Source of the DNA: Novosphingobium acidiphilum DSM 19966
GTDB taxonomy: Bacteria; Pseudomonadota; Alphaproteobacteria; Sphingomonadales; Sphingomonadaceae
Length of the DNA: 64,000 nt
NCBI RefSeq assembly: GCF_000429005.1
Contig: NZ_AUBA01000015.1
Span: 38,107 to 102,106 of the forward strand
Direction: 5' to 3'
Of the stretch, positions 34,282-41,836 are shown in pieces (position 1 is the first letter of the stretch; every line of letters starts with the position of its first letter). Position numbers and translations under genes: made by a program. The notes beneath the pieces are model-generated. The model was not told where the DNA came from and made no database searches. It worked only from the letters and a program-made list of their open reading frames with translations.

Positions 34282-36078
34282 TCACGCCGTGGCAAAGGCC
34301 TCGATCGGCAGCGCCATCACCGTGTCGGCACCCGCCTCGACTTCGCGCCGCAATGCGCCCGCCTGCGGGGCAAAGCGTGTTGCCCAATGGCGCGCGCAGG
34401 TCAGCTTGGCATGGTAAAACGCAGCCTCGTCGCTGCCCGCATCGAGCGCGGCGGCAGCCACGCGGGCCATTTTCAGCCACATCAGGCCAAGCGAGACCAC
34501 CCCGGTCAGCGTCATATAGGCATAGGCGCCCGCCCCCAGCGCATTGGGATCGGTCATCGCGTTGTGCATGAACCACATCGTCGCCGCCTTCAGTTCGCCA
34601 TTGGCCTTGCTCAATGGCCCTGCGACTGCGGCCAGTTCGGTGCCGGCCGCGGCCACTTCGTCATCGACCAGCGCAAACAGGCGCTGGATCGCGCGACCGC
34701 CGTGCTGGGCCAGCTTGCGCCCGCACAGATCCATCGCCTGCACGCCGTTGGCGCCTTCGTAGATCATCGCAATGCGCGCATCGCGCACAAACTGTTCCAT
34801 GCCGTTTTCGGCGATATAGCCATGCCCGCCCCAGATCTGCTGCATGTCTGTGGCGATCTTGTAGCCCATGTCGGTGCCATAGCCCTTGATCACCGGGGTC
34901 ATCAGGCTGATCACATCATCGGCGGCAATCCGTTCCTCTTCGGTGGCGGCATGGTGCGACAGATCGACCTGGAACCCGCCCCACAGGCTGAGCGCACGCA
35001 TGCCTTCGGTAAAGGTCTTGGCATCCATCAGCATGCGGCGCACGTCGGGGTGCACAAACAACGGATCGGCCTTGTGCTGCGGTTCGGCGGGTCCGGTGGG
35101 TGCGCGGCCCTGGCGGCGTTCCTGCGCATAGATCACCGCGTTCTGATAGGCCGCCTCGGCCTGGGCCAGCCCCTGCATGCCGACACCCAGTCGCGCCGCA
35201 TTCATCATGATGAACATCGCCGCCAGCCCCTTGCATTCCTCGCCCACGAGAAAGCCGGTGGCCGCGTCATAGTTCATCACACACGTGGCATTGCCATGAA
35301 TGCCCATCTTGTTTTCGATCGATCCGACCGAGACCGCATTGCGTGCGCCCAGCGATCCGTCGGCGTTGACCAGGAACTTGGGCACGATGAACAGCGAAAT
35401 GCCCTTGGACGATTCGGGCGCGCCCGGGGTTTTGGCCAGCACCAGGTGAATGATGTTGTCCGACAGGTCATGATCGCCCGCCGAAATGAAGATCTTGGTG
35501 CCGGTCACCGCATAGCTGCCGTCGGCCTGCGGTTCGGCGCGGGTGCGCAACAGGCCCAGATCGGTGCCGCAGTGCGGCTCGGTCAGGTTCATCGTGCCCA
35601 GCCATTCGCCGGTTACCATCTTGGGCAGATAGGTTGCCTGCTGTTCGGCCGAACCCTTTGACAGGATTGCCGAAATTGCCCCGTTGGCCAGGCCCGGATA
35701 CATTGCAAAGGCCTGGTTGGCGCTGGCCAGGTATTCTTCCATGACAAAACCGATGGCATGGGGCAGCCCCTGCCCGCCAAAGGCCTCAGGCGCGCTCAGC
35801 GTCGCCCAGCCGCCTTCGACATACTGGCGATAGGCGTGCTTGAACCCGGTGGGCGTGGTCACGCTGCCATCGGCATGGCGGGTGCAGCCTTCGCGATCGC
35901 CGATCTGGTTGAGCGGGGCCACCACTTCGGACACAAAACGCCCGCCTTCGTCGATCACCGCGTCGGTCAGATCGCGCGTGGCATTGGCAAAACCGGGCAG
36001 ATTGGTGAACCGGTCCAGACCGATCAGCTCGTTGACAACAAATTTCGTGTCGCGGGTCGGTGCCTTGTAGACGGGCAT
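34282..36078 (-). CDS. Acyl-CoA dehydrogenase with C-terminal extension
   Basis: This 598-residue enzyme belongs to the long acyl-CoA dehydrogenases that carry an extra C-terminal domain, in beta-oxidation. Visible are MTLTEPHCGTDLG-type FAD contacts (here TMNLTEPHCGTDLGLLRTRA near residue 160), KIFISAGDHDLSDNIIHLVLAK, the flavin-binding MQQIWGGHGYIAENGMEQFVRDARIAMIYEGANGVQAMDL region with the catalytic Glu in YEG near residue 435, and the C-terminal extension from about 470. The substrate chain length is not readable. A MerR gene lies 35 bases upstream on the same strand. Confidence 0.93.
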   Translation of the reverse strand: MPVYKAPTRDTKFVVNELIGLDRFTNLPGFANATRDLTDAVIDEGGRFVSEVVAPLNQIGDREGCTRHADGSVTTPTGFKHAYRQYVEGGWATLSAPEAFGGQGLPHAIGFVMEEYLASANQAFAMYPGLANGAISAILSKGSAEQQATYLPKMVTGEWLGTMNLTEPHCGTDLGLLRTRAEPQADGSYAVTGTKIFISAGDHDLSDNIIHLVLAKTPGAPESSKGISLFIVPKFLVNADGSLGARNAVSVGSIENKMGIHGNATCVMNYDAATGFLVGEECKGLAAMFIMMNAARLGVGMQGLAQAEAAYQNAVIYAQERRQGRAPTGPAEPQHKADPLFVHPDVRRMLMDAKTFTEGMRALSLWGGFQVDLSHHAATEEERIAADDVISLMTPVIKGYGTDMGYKIATDMQQIWGGHGYIAENGMEQFVRDARIAMIYEGANGVQAMDLCGRKLAQHGGRAIQRLFALVDDEVAAAGTELAAVAGPLSKANGELKAATMWFMHNAMTDPNALGAGAYAYMTLTGVVSLGLMWLKMARVAAAALDAGSDEAAFYHAKLTCARHWATRFAPQAGALRREVEAGADTVMALPIEAFATA

Positions 36079-36113
36079 GGGTGTGCTCTCCAGAAATATG
36101 CGGCTTGAAGGGA

Positions 36114-36596
36114 TCAGGCGATGTCGCGGCCTTCGGCCCGTTCGCGGTCGACCACGAGTGCGACAAAGCTGGTCAATTCGGCAATCGTCGCTTCGATATC
36201 ATGTTGCTGGCGTCGCAAGTGATCGATGCGTTCGCGGCATTTGGCCAGCGTCACGCGGCGCTGTTCGATGCGGCCATCGCCCAGGTCATACAGGTCGATC
36301 ATGTCGCGGATTTCCTGCAGGCTGAAGCCCACATTCTTGGCGCGCATGATCCACGCCAGCCGCGCGCGATCCCGCTTGGAATAGATCCGCGCCAATCCGT
36401 TGCGGGTCGGCGCGATCAGGCCTTCGTCTTCATAAAACCGCAGCGCGCGCGCGGTCACGCCGAATTCGGCCGACAGGTCCGATATCGTGTAATGATCGCG
36501 AAACAGTGCGTCGGGCTGATGCAGGTGTCCGGTGTGTGCGGCGGACTGGGCATGCGGATGATCGCGATTCGGATCGTTGAGAGGCTGCGTCGACAT
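36114..36596 (-). CDS. MerR-family transcriptional regulator
   Basis: This 160-residue protein has the MerR winged helix at about residues 36-104 (YTISDLSAEFGVTARALRFYEDEGLIAPTRNGLARIYSKRDRARLAWI), then a coiled-coil dimer helix (RIEQRRVTLAKCRERIDHLRRQQHDIEATIAEL). There is no metal-binding cysteine loop. The N-terminal 35 residues are His-rich and specific to this protein. It is upstream of the acyl-CoA dehydrogenase and probably controls it, as related MerR proteins do for fatty-acid or branched-chain catabolism. Confidence 0.87.
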   Translation of the reverse strand: MSTQPLNDPNRDHPHAQSAAHTGHLHQPDALFRDHYTISDLSAEFGVTARALRFYEDEGLIAPTRNGLARIYSKRDRARLAWIMRAKNVGFSLQEIRDMIDLYDLGDGRIEQRRVTLAKCRERIDHLRRQQHDIEATIAELTSFVALVVDRERAEGRDIA

Positions 36597-36628
36597 GGGG
36601 GCCCTGCTAACTGCCCCTTACGTAAACG

Positions 36629-36967
36629 TCAATCATTGCCCACGCGTTCAAGCGATCCGTCCGCGGCGATCCGTCGGTAAAAGCAGCTTTGCGCCATGGT
36701 ATGGCAGGCCGGCCCTGCCGCCTCGACTGTCAGTTCCAGTGCATCCTGATCGCAATCGACGCGGATTTCGATCACGCGCAGCACGTGCCCCGAACTTTCG
36801 CCCTTCATCCACAGGCGCCCGCGCGACCGCGACCAGAAATGCGCGAAACCGGTTTCGCGGGTGCGTGCGATAGCATCGGCATTCATGTGCGCCAACATCA
36901 GCAGGCGGCCGCTGGTGCGATCGATCGCAACCGCCGTGACCAATCCGGAAGAATCAAAGCGCGGCAT
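36629..36967 (-). CDS. hisI: Phosphoribosyl-AMP cyclohydrolase
   Basis: This 112-residue enzyme opens the purine ring of phosphoribosyl-AMP in histidine synthesis. It has the HisI core: MLAHMNADAIARTRETGFAHFWSRSRGRLWMKGESSGHVLRV, VDCDQDALELTVEAAGPACHTMAQSCFYRR, with the Asp-Cys-Asp metal site and conserved cysteines. It is a stand-alone HisI without a HisE domain. ATG 36967 is preferred to a GTG two codons earlier. A long non-coding stretch lies upstream. Confidence 0.94.
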   Translation of the reverse strand: MPRFDSSGLVTAVAIDRTSGRLLMLAHMNADAIARTRETGFAHFWSRSRGRLWMKGESSGHVLRVIEIRVDCDQDALELTVEAAGPACHTMAQSCFYRRIAADGSLERVGND

Positions 36968-37311
36968 GAACACGCTGCCCTGTTCGCGCAGGGCCGTGTC
37001 AGATGGAGCTGGCGGGGTCGAAATAACACGTTCCTTAACGAAAATTCAGGCGATGCAACGCAAAACCACTGCATTTGTTGCACGATAACCACATCACCGA
37101 CCCAAAATCCACGGCTGTGTGACATTCCCGTTTCATGCATCGCCGCTTCACGGCACACAGGGCGTGCGGTTTGAGGGAACCGTGATCTGGACCGCCAAAC
37201 GTCTTCGCAAGACATGAGGCGGCGCTCCAAGCGCCAAAGTTCAGGGAAATACCCCGCGCGAGGCCGGTGCGTTGAACCGTCCGCGCGGGCGACCATGAGG
37301 GACCTAATGCG

Positions 37312-37377
37312 ATGGCGGTCGGGGGGCCGCCCGGCGGACCAAGGTTCGCCAACTCGCTGAAAATTCGTCACGCCTGA
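37312..37377 (+). other. 21-codon open frame inside the candidate RNA
   Basis: ATG 37312 opens a 21-residue frame (MAVGGPPGGPRFANSLKIRH plus a final Ala) that ends just at the terminator. GAGGGAC, a fair ribosome binding site, lies about 9 bases upstream. It overlaps proposed stems, so it is more likely chance than a real small protein. Confidence 0.2.
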
Positions 37378-37411
37378 CGCCCGAAGCGCAAGCTTCGGGC
37401 GTCATTCTTTT
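37376..37411 (+). terminator. Strong rho-independent terminator
   Basis: A perfect 12-bp stem GACGCCCGAAGC/GCTTCGGGCGTC closed by a GCAA tetraloop is followed by ATTCTTTT on the plus strand. The comF stop lies inside it on the minus strand, but the T run is only on the plus side, so it terminates a plus-strand transcript coming from the hisI-comF gap. Confidence 0.8.
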
Positions 37412-38235
37412 GCGGCAATCGGAACCAGATCAAATGCGTTCTGACGCGCAGTGCCAAGCGCGTGCGTTTCGTCGATCACGCGTGCAAAGCACGCGATGCG
37501 CGTCTGGCGCACCCCCGCCTTGCGCAGTGCAACCAGGCAGGCGTCGGTGGTGGCACCGCTGGTCAGCACATCGTCGACCAGCAGGACCTGCGCGCCCTGC
37601 AATCGCGCAGCGCGTGCCGGGTGGGCGCGGATCGTGCCCTGCAACAGCGCGGCCCGGCGTTTGCGGCCCAGATGACCCAGCGGCGGCGTGGCGCGCGGGC
37701 GTTGCAGGGCATCGACCAGCACGGGCTGGCCGATCAGGCGCGCCACCCCTTGCGCCAGCAGCGCGGACTGGTTGAATCCGCGCCGCCACAGCCGCCACCG
37801 GTGCAAAGGCACCGGCACCACCAGCCATTCGCCAGGCAAATCGGGCAGGCGTGCCGCCATCAACCGCGTCATCAGCGGGGCCAGCCCGATGCGGCGGCCA
37901 TGCTTGAACGACAGCACCAGGCGGCGCGACACATCGTTGTACAGCGTCGCGGCGGCAATGCCGTGATGGCGCGGCGGATCGGCCATGCACGGCGCACAGA
38001 TCCAGGCGCCCTGCGCCGCCTCGGCGCGCGCCAGCGCGGTCTGCCCGCCCTGTTCTGCGCTGCGATCGGGCAACGGCCGCTGACACCGCGCGCAGCAAGG
38101 TTCGCCCGGTATGGTCAGGCCCTGCCAGCAATCGCTGCACAGCCCTCCGTGCTGCGCCAGCGGCACGCCGCACAACGGGCAGCGCGGTGGAAACACCAGA
38201 TCGACCAGCGGAGAAAAGGTCCTGTTCCAGCGCAT
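37402..38235 (-). CDS. comF: ComF family phosphoribosyltransferase-like protein
   Basis: This 277-residue protein has an N-terminal zinc-finger-like region with CxxC pairs (FPPRCPLCGVPL, CSDCWQ, CCARCQRPLP, CAPCM). It has a C-terminal PRTase domain with VVPVPLHRWRLWRRGFNQSALLA and the PRPP loop VLLVDDVLTSGATTDACLVAL. ComF proteins take part in DNA uptake and recombination in competent bacteria; in others the role is unclear. ATG 38235 is chosen. It diverges from the methyltransferase gene. Confidence 0.93.
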   Translation of the reverse strand: MRWNRTFSPLVDLVFPPRCPLCGVPLAQHGGLCSDCWQGLTIPGEPCCARCQRPLPDRSAEQGGQTALARAEAAQGAWICAPCMADPPRHHGIAAATLYNDVSRRLVLSFKHGRRIGLAPLMTRLMAARLPDLPGEWLVVPVPLHRWRLWRRGFNQSALLAQGVARLIGQPVLVDALQRPRATPPLGHLGRKRRAALLQGTIRAHPARAARLQGAQVLLVDDVLTSGATTDACLVALRKAGVRQTRIACFARVIDETHALGTARQNAFDLVPIAAKE

Positions 38236-38301
38236 ACCCGGCAATACTCGACACCTATACCGGGCTTGGCAAGAGGCGTGCGCGGGGGCAGAGGCGATTT
38301 G

Positions 38302-39108
38302 ATGACCACCACCCCGCCCCCTGCCCCGCCGACCATCTTTGCCCCGCACCGCCGGATCCTGCTGCGCCGGCGCATGCGCCGCCTGCAACGCCGCGACGAT
38401 GCCGCACGGTTCGTGGTCGACGATATGGTTGACGATGTGCTCGATCGGCTGGCGTTTCTGCGCCATGCCCCGACGCGCGCGCTGGTGGTGGGCGATTTCA
38501 CCGGCGCACTGGCCACAGCGCTGGGCGCACAGGGCGTGTCGGTCGTGCGCGCCGATCCCGCGCCTTGTGCCGGCGAACACACGATTGACGAAGAACAACC
38601 GCTGCCCTTTGGCGACGGTTTCGATCTGATCGCCAGCCTGGGCACGCTCGATACGGTCAACGACCTGCCCGGCGCGCTGATCCATCTGCGCCGTGCGCTG
38701 GCGCCCGAGGGCCTGGCGATCGTGTCCATGCCCGGCGCAGGCAGCCTGCCGACCACCCGCGACGTGATGCTGGCCGCCGACGCGTCACGCCCCGCGCCGC
38801 GCATCCATCCACAGGTCGATGTGCGCGCGGGCGGCCAATTGCTGCAACGCGCAGGGTTTGCCGACCCGGTGGTCGACAGCCGCAGCCTGACGGTCGGGTA
38901 TCGCACATGGGACAGGCTGGTCGGCGATCTGCGCGCTCAGGGTCTGTCGGCGTGTCTGGCGCGCGGCGGCGCACCGCTGGGCAAGGCGGCGCTGGCCCGG
39001 GCGCGCGCCGCCTTTGCCAATCTGGCGCTGGACGGACGCGTGACCGAAACTTTTGAAATCCTGACCCTTTCCGGCTGGGCCAGGGCGCTCAGGCCCCCCA
39101 AATTCTAG
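38302..39108 (+). CDS. SAM-dependent methyltransferase
   Basis: This 268-residue class I methyltransferase starts with TIFAPHRRILLRRRMRRL and has a degenerate SAM-binding strand (ALVVGDFTGALATALG near residue 60). The acidic second-strand motif follows, then LPFGDGFDLIASLGTLDTVNDLPGALIHLRRALAPEGLAIVSMPG. The sequence fits the BioC/malonyl-ACP methyltransferase-like group or the mitochondrial NDUFAF5 type seen beside comF in alphaproteobacteria. The exact substrate is unsure. It is convergent with ppdK. Confidence 0.8.
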   Translation: MTTTPPPAPPTIFAPHRRILLRRRMRRLQRRDDAARFVVDDMVDDVLDRLAFLRHAPTRALVVGDFTGALATALGAQGVSVVRADPAPCAGEHTIDEEQPLPFGDGFDLIASLGTLDTVNDLPGALIHLRRALAPEGLAIVSMPGAGSLPTTRDVMLAADASRPAPRIHPQVDVRAGGQLLQRAGFADPVVDSRSLTVGYRTWDRLVGDLRAQGLSACLARGGAPLGKAALARARAAFANLALDGRVTETFEILTLSGWARALRPPKF

Positions 39109-39113
39109 GGGCC
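39092..39113. terminator. Possible terminator between the methyltransferase gene and ppdK
   Basis: GGCCCC/GGGGCC (39092-39097 with 39108-39113) can pair across a 10-base loop at the end of the methyltransferase gene and next to the convergent ppdK stop. No T run follows. Confidence 0.35.
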
Positions 39114-39118
39114 CGGCC

Positions 39119-41782
39119 TTAGCCGAGCGCGGCCTGCGCCGCGGCAAGCCGCGCGATCGGCACGCGATACGGGCTGGCCGAGACATAATCGAGCCCGACC
39201 TTTTCGCAAAACGCGATCGACGCGGGATCACCGCCGTGTTCGCCGCAGATGCCCAGCTTGATATCGGGCCGGGTCTGGCGCCCGCGTTCGGCGGCCAGTT
39301 CCACCAATTGGCCCACGCCCTCGATATCCAGGCTGACAAACGGATCGCGCGGATAGATCCCCTTTTCCACGTAAGGGTTCAGGAACCGCGCGGCATCGTC
39401 GCGGCTGACCCCCAGCGTCGTCTGCGTCAGGTCGTTGGTGCCGAACGAGAAGAATTTGCCTTCGTGCGCAATCTCGTGCGCCATCAGCGCGGCTCGCGGC
39501 AGTTCGATCATCGTGCCGACCAGATAATCCAGCGTGGCGCCGCGTTCACCGAACACTTCGGCCGCCACCCGGTCGACCAGCGCACGCAGGATTTCCAGTT
39601 CCTTGCGCGTGGCCACCAGCGGGATCATGATTTCGGGCACGACCGCCTCGCCCGACTTTGCCGCCACGTCGAGCGCGGCTTCAAAAATCGCGCGGGCCTG
39701 CATTTCATAGATTTCGGGAAAGGTAATGCCCAGACGGCAGCCGCGATGCCCCAGCATCGGATTGAATTCGTGCAATTCGTCCGCGCGCCTGCGCAGATGA
39801 TCGACCCCCAGCCCGGTCACTTCGGCCAGCTCGGCAAATTCGGCGTCGCCCTGCGGCAGGAATTCGTGCAGCGGCGGATCGAGCAGGCGGATGGTTACCG
39901 GCAGGCCTGCCATCACCTCGAAAATGCCGGTGAAATCGGCGCGCTGTTCGGGCAGCAGCTTGGCCAGCGCGGCACGACGCCCCGCCTCGTCTTCGGCCAG
40001 GATCATCTGGCGCACCGCCAGAATGCGGCCGGCATCAAAGAACATGTGTTCGGTGCGGCACAGGCCCACGCCTTCGGCACCGAACTGGCGCGCAACCAGG
40101 CAATCGTTGGGCGTTTCGGCATTGGCGCGCACTTTCATGCGGCGGTGGCTGTCGGCCCAGGCCATCAGCACCGCAAAGTCGCCCACCAGTTCGGGTTCCA
40201 CCGTGCGCACTTCGCCCGCCATCACTTCGCCGTTCGATCCGTCGAGCGTGATAACATCGCCTTCACGCACTTCGCGTCCGCCGATGCGCGCGACGCGGCC
40301 GGCCATGTCGATCGACAGCGCCGATGCGCCCGACACGCATGGCCGGCCCATGCCGCGGGCAACCACCGCCGCGTGGCTGGTCATCCCGCCCCGCGCGGTC
40401 AGCACACCGCGCGCGGCGTGCATGCCGTGGATGTCCTCAGGGCTGGTTTCGACGCGCACCAGGATCACCGCATCGCCGCGCTCGGCGCGCTTTTCGGCAG
40501 TATCGGCATCGAACACGACCGCACCCGACGCCGCGCCGGGTGAGGCGGGAAGCCCGCGGGTCAACACATCGCGCGGCGCCTTGGGATCGAGCGTGGGGTG
40601 CAGCAACTGGTCGAGCGCCATCGGATCGATCCGGCGGATTGCGGTCTTTTCGTCGATCAGGCCTTCGTGGACCATGTCCACCGCCATTTTCAACGCGGCT
40701 TTGGCGGTGCGCTTGCCCGAACGGGTCTGCAGCATCCACAGCTTGCCCTGTTCGACGGTGAATTCGATATCCTGCATGTCCTTGTAATGCTTTTCGAGCA
40801 ATTCAAACACAGCGGCCAGTTCGCCATAGGCGCCGGGCATCGCCTCTTCCATCGACAGCGGCTTTGCGCCCGAGGCTTCGCGCGCGGCTTTGGTCAGGTA
40901 TTGCGGGGTGCGGATGCCCGCAACCACGTCTTCGCCCTGCGCATTGACCAGCCATTCGCCGTAATAGGCCTTGGTGCCGGTGGCGGGATCGCGGGTGAAC
41001 GCAACGCCGGTGGCTGACGTGTCGCCCATGTTGCCGAACACCATCGCCTGCACATTGACCGCGGTGCCCCAGTCGCCGGGAATGTCGTTCAGCCGGCGAT
41101 AGACTTTGGCGCGGTCGCTTTCCCAACTGTCGAACACCGCGGCAATCGCGCCCCACAGCTGTTCGTGCACATCCTGCGGAAACGGGCGGCCCAGTTCGTC
41201 TTCGACAATCGCGTTGTAGTGCGCAACCAGCGCCTGCCAATCTTCTGCCTGCATCTCAACATCGGCATAAAAGCCTTTGTCTTCTTTTGCGATTTCCAGC
41301 GCATCCTCAAACCGGTGGTGATCGAGCCCCAGCACCACGTCGGAATACATCTGGATGAAGCGGCGATAGCTGTCCCAGGCAAAGCGCGCATCGCCCGAAC
41401 CGGCGGCAAGCCCGGCAACGGTGGCATCGTTGAGCCCGAGGTTGAGCACGGTGTCCATCATGCCCGGCATCGACACGCGTGCGCCCGACCGCACCGAGAC
41501 AAGCAGCGGATTGGCGGCATCGCCGAATGTGCGGCCCGTTGCGGCCTCGATATGCGCGATGCCCTGCGCCACGGCGGCGCGCAGATCATCATCAAACGTG
41601 TGGCCGCTGGCGTTGTACTGCGTGCACACTTCGGTGCTGATGGTGAAGCCCGGCGGGACCGGCAGACCGATCCCCGCCATTTCGGCAAGATTGGCGCCCT
41701 TGCCCCCCGTGATCGTCTTGTCCCGCGAACGCGGATCGTTCGAATGTGCGCCACCGCCGAAATGGAATACGTATGCACTCAT
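39119..41782 (-). CDS. ppdK: Pyruvate, phosphate dikinase
   Basis: This 887-residue enzyme interconverts pyruvate + ATP + phosphate with PEP + AMP + PPi. It has the N-terminal ATP-grasp region (GGKGANLAEMAGIGLPVPPGFTI), the phospho-histidine motif GGMTSHAAVVARGMGRPCVSG near residue 455 and the PEP/pyruvate barrel with GVGLCRTEHMFF, RIL and GICGEHGGDPASIAFC. Full length is normal. It could turn the pyruvate made by LigK into PEP for gluconeogenesis. It lies 54 bases downstream of glyS, an order conserved in alphaproteobacteria. Confidence 0.96.
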   Translation of the reverse strand: MSAYVFHFGGGAHSNDPRSRDKTITGGKGANLAEMAGIGLPVPPGFTISTEVCTQYNASGHTFDDDLRAAVAQGIAHIEAATGRTFGDAANPLLVSVRSGARVSMPGMMDTVLNLGLNDATVAGLAAGSGDARFAWDSYRRFIQMYSDVVLGLDHHRFEDALEIAKEDKGFYADVEMQAEDWQALVAHYNAIVEDELGRPFPQDVHEQLWGAIAAVFDSWESDRAKVYRRLNDIPGDWGTAVNVQAMVFGNMGDTSATGVAFTRDPATGTKAYYGEWLVNAQGEDVVAGIRTPQYLTKAAREASGAKPLSMEEAMPGAYGELAAVFELLEKHYKDMQDIEFTVEQGKLWMLQTRSGKRTAKAALKMAVDMVHEGLIDEKTAIRRIDPMALDQLLHPTLDPKAPRDVLTRGLPASPGAASGAVVFDADTAEKRAERGDAVILVRVETSPEDIHGMHAARGVLTARGGMTSHAAVVARGMGRPCVSGASALSIDMAGRVARIGGREVREGDVITLDGSNGEVMAGEVRTVEPELVGDFAVLMAWADSHRRMKVRANAETPNDCLVARQFGAEGVGLCRTEHMFFDAGRILAVRQMILAEDEAGRRAALAKLLPEQRADFTGIFEVMAGLPVTIRLLDPPLHEFLPQGDAEFAELAEVTGLGVDHLRRRADELHEFNPMLGHRGCRLGITFPEIYEMQARAIFEAALDVAAKSGEAVVPEIMIPLVATRKELEILRALVDRVAAEVFGERGATLDYLVGTMIELPRAALMAHEIAHEGKFFSFGTNDLTQTTLGVSRDDAARFLNPYVEKGIYPRDPFVSLDIEGVGQLVELAAERGRQTRPDIKLGICGEHGGDPASIAFCEKVGLDYVSASPYRVPIARLAAAQAALG

Positions 41783-41836
41783 GACCGCAATGGCTCCTCA
41801 ATTGCATGCTGTCGGACCCGGCTTGAACCGGTTCCG

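Larger units (their letters stand above)
37109..37411 (+). ncRNA. Candidate structured RNA between hisI and comF
   Basis: The 434-base gap between hisI and comF has no convincing protein gene but several perfect stems on the plus strand. They are CTGTGTG/CACACAG (37115-37121 with 37154-37160), GACCGCC/GGCGGTC (37190-37196 with 37314-37320) enclosing GTCTT/AAGAC (37201-37213), GGCGCT/AGCGCC (37221-37235) and CCCGCGCG/CGCGCGGG (37253-37260 with 37282-37289), then an 8-bp hairpin at 37333-37350. A strong terminator follows. It reads as an independently transcribed, folded RNA. I see no signature of tmRNA, RNase P RNA or SRP RNA; 6S RNA remains possible. Ends are approximate. Confidence 0.45.

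Noticed and set aside
36898..37371. 157-codon minus-strand open frame over the hisI-comF gap
   Set aside because: It overlaps hisI in another frame, has a composition rich in Arg and Cys typical of antisense GC-rich frames, and crosses the perfect RNA stems. No domain is recognisable.
37109..37411. Assignment of the hisI-comF RNA to tmRNA, RNase P RNA or SRP RNA
   Set aside because: The conserved tag frame and TTCGA arm of tmRNA, the GAGGAAAGTCC element of RNase P RNA and the GGAAGGAAGCAGCC-type loop of SRP RNA are not present.
39236..40543. 435-codon plus-strand frame opposite ppdK
   Set aside because: It is entirely antisense to ppdK, whose motifs are intact. It has no ribosome binding site or recognisable domain.
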